Of a DNA stretch of 64,000 nucleotides, positions 1 to 64,000 are shown in pieces. The DNA comes from Amorphochlora amoebiformis (lineage: Eukaryota > Cercozoa > Chlorarachniophyceae). The stretch covers positions 1,364,001-1,428,000 of the forward strand of contig BAAHQB010000011.1 in NCBI GenBank assembly GCA_054601695.1. Reading direction: 5' to 3'. Positions within the stretch are counted from its first letter, which is position 1. Each line of letters opens with the position of its first letter. A program made the translations under genes and the position numbers. The notes beneath the pieces were generated by a model. That model had not been told where the DNA came from. It worked only from the letters and a program-made list of their open reading frames with translations, and did no database searches.

Positions 1-1
1 C

Positions 2-76
2 ATCGATTTCAGCGGCGGATTTGACGACAGCAATTGGTTTGTTAGGCGCAGGATTGGAGCTGTGGATATAGCATAA
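2..76 (+). CDS. possible 3' end of an upstream gene (partial)
   Basis: From base 2 a frame of 24 codons runs to TAA at 74-76 and reads like real protein: IDFSGGFDDSNWFVRRRIGA is followed by VDIA and the stop. The composition is mixed and unlike the repeat translations elsewhere. It could be the last exon of a gene entering from the left. No family is recognised and the stretch is too short to prove, so this is an inference from amino-acid character only. Confidence 0.25.
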   Translation: MDFSGGFDDSNWFVRRRIGAVDIA

Positions 77-930
77 GCCAGGTTAGGGTTGGTAAGATTG
101 AGTAAATGGACAAAAAGACCAGGAAGACTGCATGAGCTGATTGCACAGAAGGATAGAATTTGAAAGCCTCTCCCGCGCGAATTCAAAATTTTCAAATGCG
201 ATTTAATGCCGGCATTGGCGGGTGATAACGGGCAATCTTGAACAAAATGTTGACCACGTGACCGTGACACTGCGTCAAATTGAGCGTGACACGACGTCAT
301 ATTCTCATTCCTCCTAATGGCCACCCCAGCGCGGTCCCCGCTCCTATCCCGGAGGATATGCCGCCCATTTTCAAGGGAAATAGTCCACCAGGGAGGAAAG
401 AATGTCAAGGGGGCCCGGGGGAGGGGAGGATCCGGGGAGGGAGGGCTGAGTCCGCTTGCCGTTGCCTTTGCGGCATATGCCCTTGCGTCGAGTGTTTTGG
501 AGCCAAGGGGTTTCGCGGGGAGGACGGGTTCGGGATGGCTATACCCTCAGAGACGGGTATTCTTTCTGTTTTAAGAATTGATGTCGTAAATAGCTCTGAT
601 TCACATATTCCGAGAGGGGTGGGAAGAGATATTTTTTTCCTTGGAAAAAGGGTTGATTTCGGATGATTTCGGCTTGACTGAACACTACAGTATCGCAAAA
701 TATTCTACAAAAAACTCTCAGGGTTGTAATGGTGGGGGGGAGAGGAGGCTAGGGGAGAAAAATTTTTGATGATTTTTCATGTTTTGGCAGAGATTTTTGT
801 CCCATACGCATTCCCGCGGGTATCCTCCGTTGGCCATGAGGGGGGGGGAGGGAGGGGACTGGGGAGGGGGAGGAAAAGGAGAGGGGGGGGAAGAAATGAG
901 CAAGATGGAGACATCGATGAGGGATGAGGT
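77..930. other. complex G-rich sequence, no confident gene
   Basis: This block is free of TA and telomeric arrays and has several G runs, for example near 718-740 and 840-895. An ATG at 318 in a favourable context (CTAATGGCC) opens 85 codons rich in Arg, Gly and Pro, and other frames are also open, but I found no splice donor of matching phase that links any of them to the helicase exons. It could hold the promoter and first exon of the RecQ gene. Neither is demonstrated. Confidence 0.3.
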
Positions 931-934
931 TACC

Positions 935-2280
<1,346 letters not shown>

Positions 2281-2290
2281 ATATAGGCAG

Positions 2291-39495
<37,205 letters not shown>

Positions 39496-39544
39496 CCGAT
39501 TGTTTTTCGTATGTTTTTCGTATGTCTTACAGTGACTCGGATGG

Positions 39545-39615
<71 letters not shown>

Positions 39616-39624
39616 TATAGTTAA

Positions 39625-39678
<54 letters not shown>

Positions 39679-41042
39679 TACATACATGCATGCAAACTCT
39701 AAACCTTCGATTATACTCAGTGACCCTCTGGCTGGCGACGAACTAGACGATGCAATGAACTCAGATTGATATTGACATCTAGACCACTAGACCATAGAAC
39801 CAAGGCGCGCATGCATGCCATGATCGCGCACTTTTTTGGTCTGAATATTGAAAATTGTATACTGCGTGAGTCAGGCATGCATGTACTAGATGTACTAGAT
39901 GTACCATCTGACCATATGCCTAGTATGCATCACGACAAACAAGTAACTAGAAGTAAGTCTAGTTAGTACCGTCACAGACAGGTTCGCATAATGAATGATA
40001 CTAAACTAAGAGTCTAGTGGTTCATTGGAAGTTCAGCTACTAGCTAGCCTAGCTAGAGCTAGCCGCAGCTAGGCAGTGAGTCCTATTGATAGTCCCAATT
40101 ATCATCTGTCACGTTTAGAGCCAACTGGATATATATTAGACACAATAAAGTATACGTACAGGCTGCAAGTACAACGTACGTATACGTGTAGGCATACAGT
40201 ACGGGCGTGATCATATGATATGCTAGCCTGTCATCCTTAGGGCCACCGGTACCCACTGTCAGTTCAGGTATTGGTTATTAGAGCCGAGCATCGCGTGAAA
40301 TTCTAAGCACTGAGTCGGCTCGAGATAAGGGTACTGAATAGACTGAGTACATCCAGTGCATGGTTTGTGATGGCCTTGGCCAAACAGGGGGGTGTGCCAG
40401 GGTGCGGGGAGAGAGAGATTTGGAAGCTACCGTAACAGTAAATACTCTATAAATTTTCATCTTCTAGAAGTAAGTCAGTCAGTTGCAGTGTGCGAGTCAC
40501 TAAGCTACTCATACCGCGGCCTACGTACTAATACAGAATACTAGTAATACGTATGCGTAGTACGTATGCGTAGTGCGTATACGTATACGTACTCTATGAA
40601 TAGTACGTATACGTACTAGACGTAATCTATGCGTAGTACGTATACGTACGTACTCTCAACATGCGTACGCACCATAACAATAGTGACATACGTGCGTATT
40701 CACTAGATTCATGCCGGCATCACGCCGGGATCATGCCTGCGCATCTGCTCCTAGATCCTAGAGATCAAGTAGATATCGTGCCATGGTCAAGTGCTAGTAG
40801 CATTGTCTTCGTAGACTAATGATTAATATCTAGAATATATGAAATTCCCAATCCCGTAATGATTGTTAAGTTCCAGTACAGAGAGTCACAAGCCCAGGCA
40901 AGACAGCGATGCAGTGGTGTTTCATAATTTCACCTAACTTTAAGTAATTCAGGTGACCGCGCACTCTCTAGGAAGTTGCCGACTTATTTAAGATCGTATC
41001 TATGGGTTACGCCGCAGAGATTAGTTTGGAGGTCAGTGGTCG
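39496..41042. other. convergent intergenic region, CTAG- and TACGTA-rich
   Basis: The RecQ stop is at 39495 and the NFS1 stop at 41043-41045. A (TA)n block occupies about 39545-39672. The remainder is complex sequence crowded with short palindromes: CTAGCTAGCC and AGCTAGAGCTAGC near 40040-40070, and GTATACGTATACGTAC-type words at 40550-40660. An AATAAA at 40144-40149 may be a poly(A) signal on the plus strand. No convincing gene is seen. A 60-66 codon frame on either strand has no recognisable family. Confidence 0.6.
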
Positions 41043-55990
<14,948 letters not shown>

Positions 55991-56334
55991 CTGGAGAACG
56001 AAAGCACATGACAATAAGAAAAATGATATATTCAGGTACATATGATGGGAAAAATTGGTCCCAACAGACACTTAGAGAGGTGGGGAGAGGTGCGCCAGAC
56101 ATTGTTGGTGTGGTGCTTTTCAAGCGGAGACTGGGCTCCGGGGATTCGATCTCTGGATAGTCCTCCGAGAATCTCTAAGAACTTCCCCACAGTCTCTTGG
56201 AGTCTCTGGGGTGAACAGATAATATTGACCGAAAGATTAAAGATTGGAAATTATCTTGTCGTGACTCCGAGGGGAAAGAAAGGGATGGAATGGCGTCCTA
56301 GTAGCGTACTTTGAGGGCAATATCTGAGTTCGTA
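55991..56334. promoter_or_regulatory. divergent promoter region, NFS1 (-) and membrane-protein gene (+)
   Basis: The two genes point away from each other across at most about 340 bp. This stretch must hold the NFS1 first exon and both promoters. It is free of TA and telomeric arrays. A CCGAGAATCTCTAAGAACTT segment and a GATTAAAGATTGGAAATTAT segment are the only conspicuous AT-rich words. No TATA box can be assigned with confidence. Confidence 0.45.
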
Positions 56335-62468
<6,134 letters not shown>

Positions 62469-63115
62469 ATAAGGAATTCATGGCTTGAGTCTCGAATCGT
62501 TCTCGTTCTTACCGTGTGACGGTCCGCGTCGACATTTAGGTGTGCGTTCTGATTACGTACTACACAGCATGAATCTAGCGAATAAAAGTCATAGTTATAA
62601 TCAATGAATCAATTTTAAATGCTAAAATAACTATTCTACTAGCATTCTGGCCAACCACCAGCTAGACCAGAGCAATAATATCCGTACGATATCTCAGTGG
62701 CACAGATTTGCGCAGTGCATGAGAGTCTAGATTTCCAAATTAAGTAAATGCTCATGATATTGTCAATCTGAGACTAGGAGAACGTTGAGTTACATATCTA
62801 GAATATACTAAATAAAAAATTATAGACAATCTGGACAATACCGACTACGAACTGGGCGAACTAGACGACTACTAATTATAGTAATCACTGTATATAAAGT
62901 ATCAGAAGCGAAGAGTCGATTCAAGAGCATTACTAGAATCCTAATAATCGATCGCGAAATTGCCGTATTATTACGATAGCGAACCCTAATGCTTTCCAGA
63001 CTTTCGCTTCTTCGATTGCATATGTTCCAGCAATTTATTCTTATTCTCAACTGGATATGTACATATCATGATGTTGATATGGTATATCTAGTACATTATA
63101 TCCTACTAAGGTGTA
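62469..63115. other. intergenic sequence after the membrane-protein gene
   Basis: Complex, palindrome-containing DNA (CTAATAATCGATCGCGAAAT, CTAGAC) similar in character to 39.7-41.0 kb, without TA arrays. A 76-codon minus-strand frame at 62820-63050 has no recognisable family. Confidence 0.5.
62581..62586 (+). terminator. AATAAA poly(A) signal
   Basis: AATAAA lies 113 nt after the TAG at 62468. Its position supports 62468 as the true end of the membrane-protein gene and so supports splicing of the last intron. Confidence 0.5.
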
Positions 63116-63169
63116 GGTTGTTGTGTTGTATTGTGTGTGCGTATGTATAAGTATATATATTACGAAGAT

Positions 63170-63295
63170 GCACACACATACACACACACATATATATATA
63201 TATATATTTATTTTATAAATATATATATATATATATATATCTTGTTATATTTGTAGATATTATACGTCATATGTAAGTATATATGTATAAATATA

Positions 63296-63352
<57 letters not shown>

Positions 63353-63436
63353 CATCTATATAGTAAGCATAGGTTGTATAATATACATATATATATATAT
63401 ATATATAAATGTACATTTACACATGTACATATATAC

Positions 63437-63474
<38 letters not shown>

Positions 63475-63477
63475 TAT

Positions 63478-63549
<72 letters not shown>

Positions 63550-63597
63550 CACACACACACACACCACACACACACACATAAATATATAATACATAAG

Positions 63598-63628
<31 letters not shown>

Positions 63629-63651
63629 GTATTATACACACAAACACACAC

Positions 63652-63686
<35 letters not shown>

Positions 63687-63905
63687 TTTTATATGATATA
63701 TATATATGTATATATATATTATATATATATATACATATGTTCCATATATATATTAAAAAACATATGTATATATATATGTATATATAAACATATACACATA
63801 CACATATACACACATGCACACATATGTACAATACATATACACACACACATTATGTATATATATATATATATATAGTATTCATATATATATATATATCTAT
63901 ATATG

Positions 63906-63993
<88 letters not shown>

Positions 63994-64000
63994 TACTAAC
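63170..64000. repeat. (TA)n and (CA)n to the window end
   Basis: Alternating (TA)n, (CA)n and TGTATG words with short variants. No exon-like islands are seen. By analogy with the rest of the window it could be an intron of a gene lying to the right. Confidence 0.85.

Noticed and set aside
39730-39800. tRNA-like CTAGACCACTAGACCATAG
   Set aside because: No acceptor stem or T-loop could be folded around it. It is part of the CTAG-rich intergenic sequence.

Overview
This is eukaryotic nuclear DNA. It holds two long genes cut into many very small exons, one gene with ordinary small introns, and introns filled with (TA)n and telomere-type (CCCTAA/TTAGGG)n repeats. The introns I placed nearly all begin GT and end AG. 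TTAGGG-type repeats, very long simple-sequence introns and mitochondrial-type enzymes fit a free-living or symbiotic protist or alga. I cannot name the lineage from sequence alone. Nearly all long open frames (poly Ile-Tyr, Leu-Thr, Pro-Asn, Arg-Val, Leu-Ser) are translations of simple repeats, not genes.

Layout. 1-930: complex G-rich sequence, perhaps the end of an upstream gene. 2291-39495, plus strand: a RecQ-family DNA helicase gene of about 50 exons (most 20-90 nt, one of 7 nt), reconstructed by motif and by matching codon phase across almost every junction. 39496-41042: convergent intergenic DNA with almost no TA or telomeric repeat in its main part. 41043 to about 56100, minus strand: a mitochondrial-type cysteine desulfurase (NFS1) in at least 21 exons, with all pyridoxal-phosphate and sulfur-transfer residues present. 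About 55991-56334: a compact divergent promoter region. 56335-62468, plus strand: a nine-exon gene for a predicted single-pass membrane protein of about 1326 residues, family not recognised. 62469-64000: intergenic DNA running into more TA repeat.

The most unusual feature is the relation between exons and repeats. Around many RecQ and NFS1 exons the intron carries extra partial copies of that same exon. Copies of the exon start, with the splice acceptor, lie upstream of the real exon. Copies of the exon end, with the splice donor, lie downstream. Some have become minisatellites, one exon is copied whole, and a few copies are inverted. A second theme is a dispersed element of about 60-160 bp that recurs at least eleven times, always beside CCCTAA arrays inside the RecQ gene.

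Functionally the genes look unrelated: a genome-maintenance helicase with a predicted AT-hook and nuclear-localisation tail, an iron-sulfur cluster enzyme, and a surface or endomembrane protein. NFS1 and the membrane-protein gene share a divergent upstream region. RecQ and NFS1 converge. First exons of RecQ and NFS1 were not identified.
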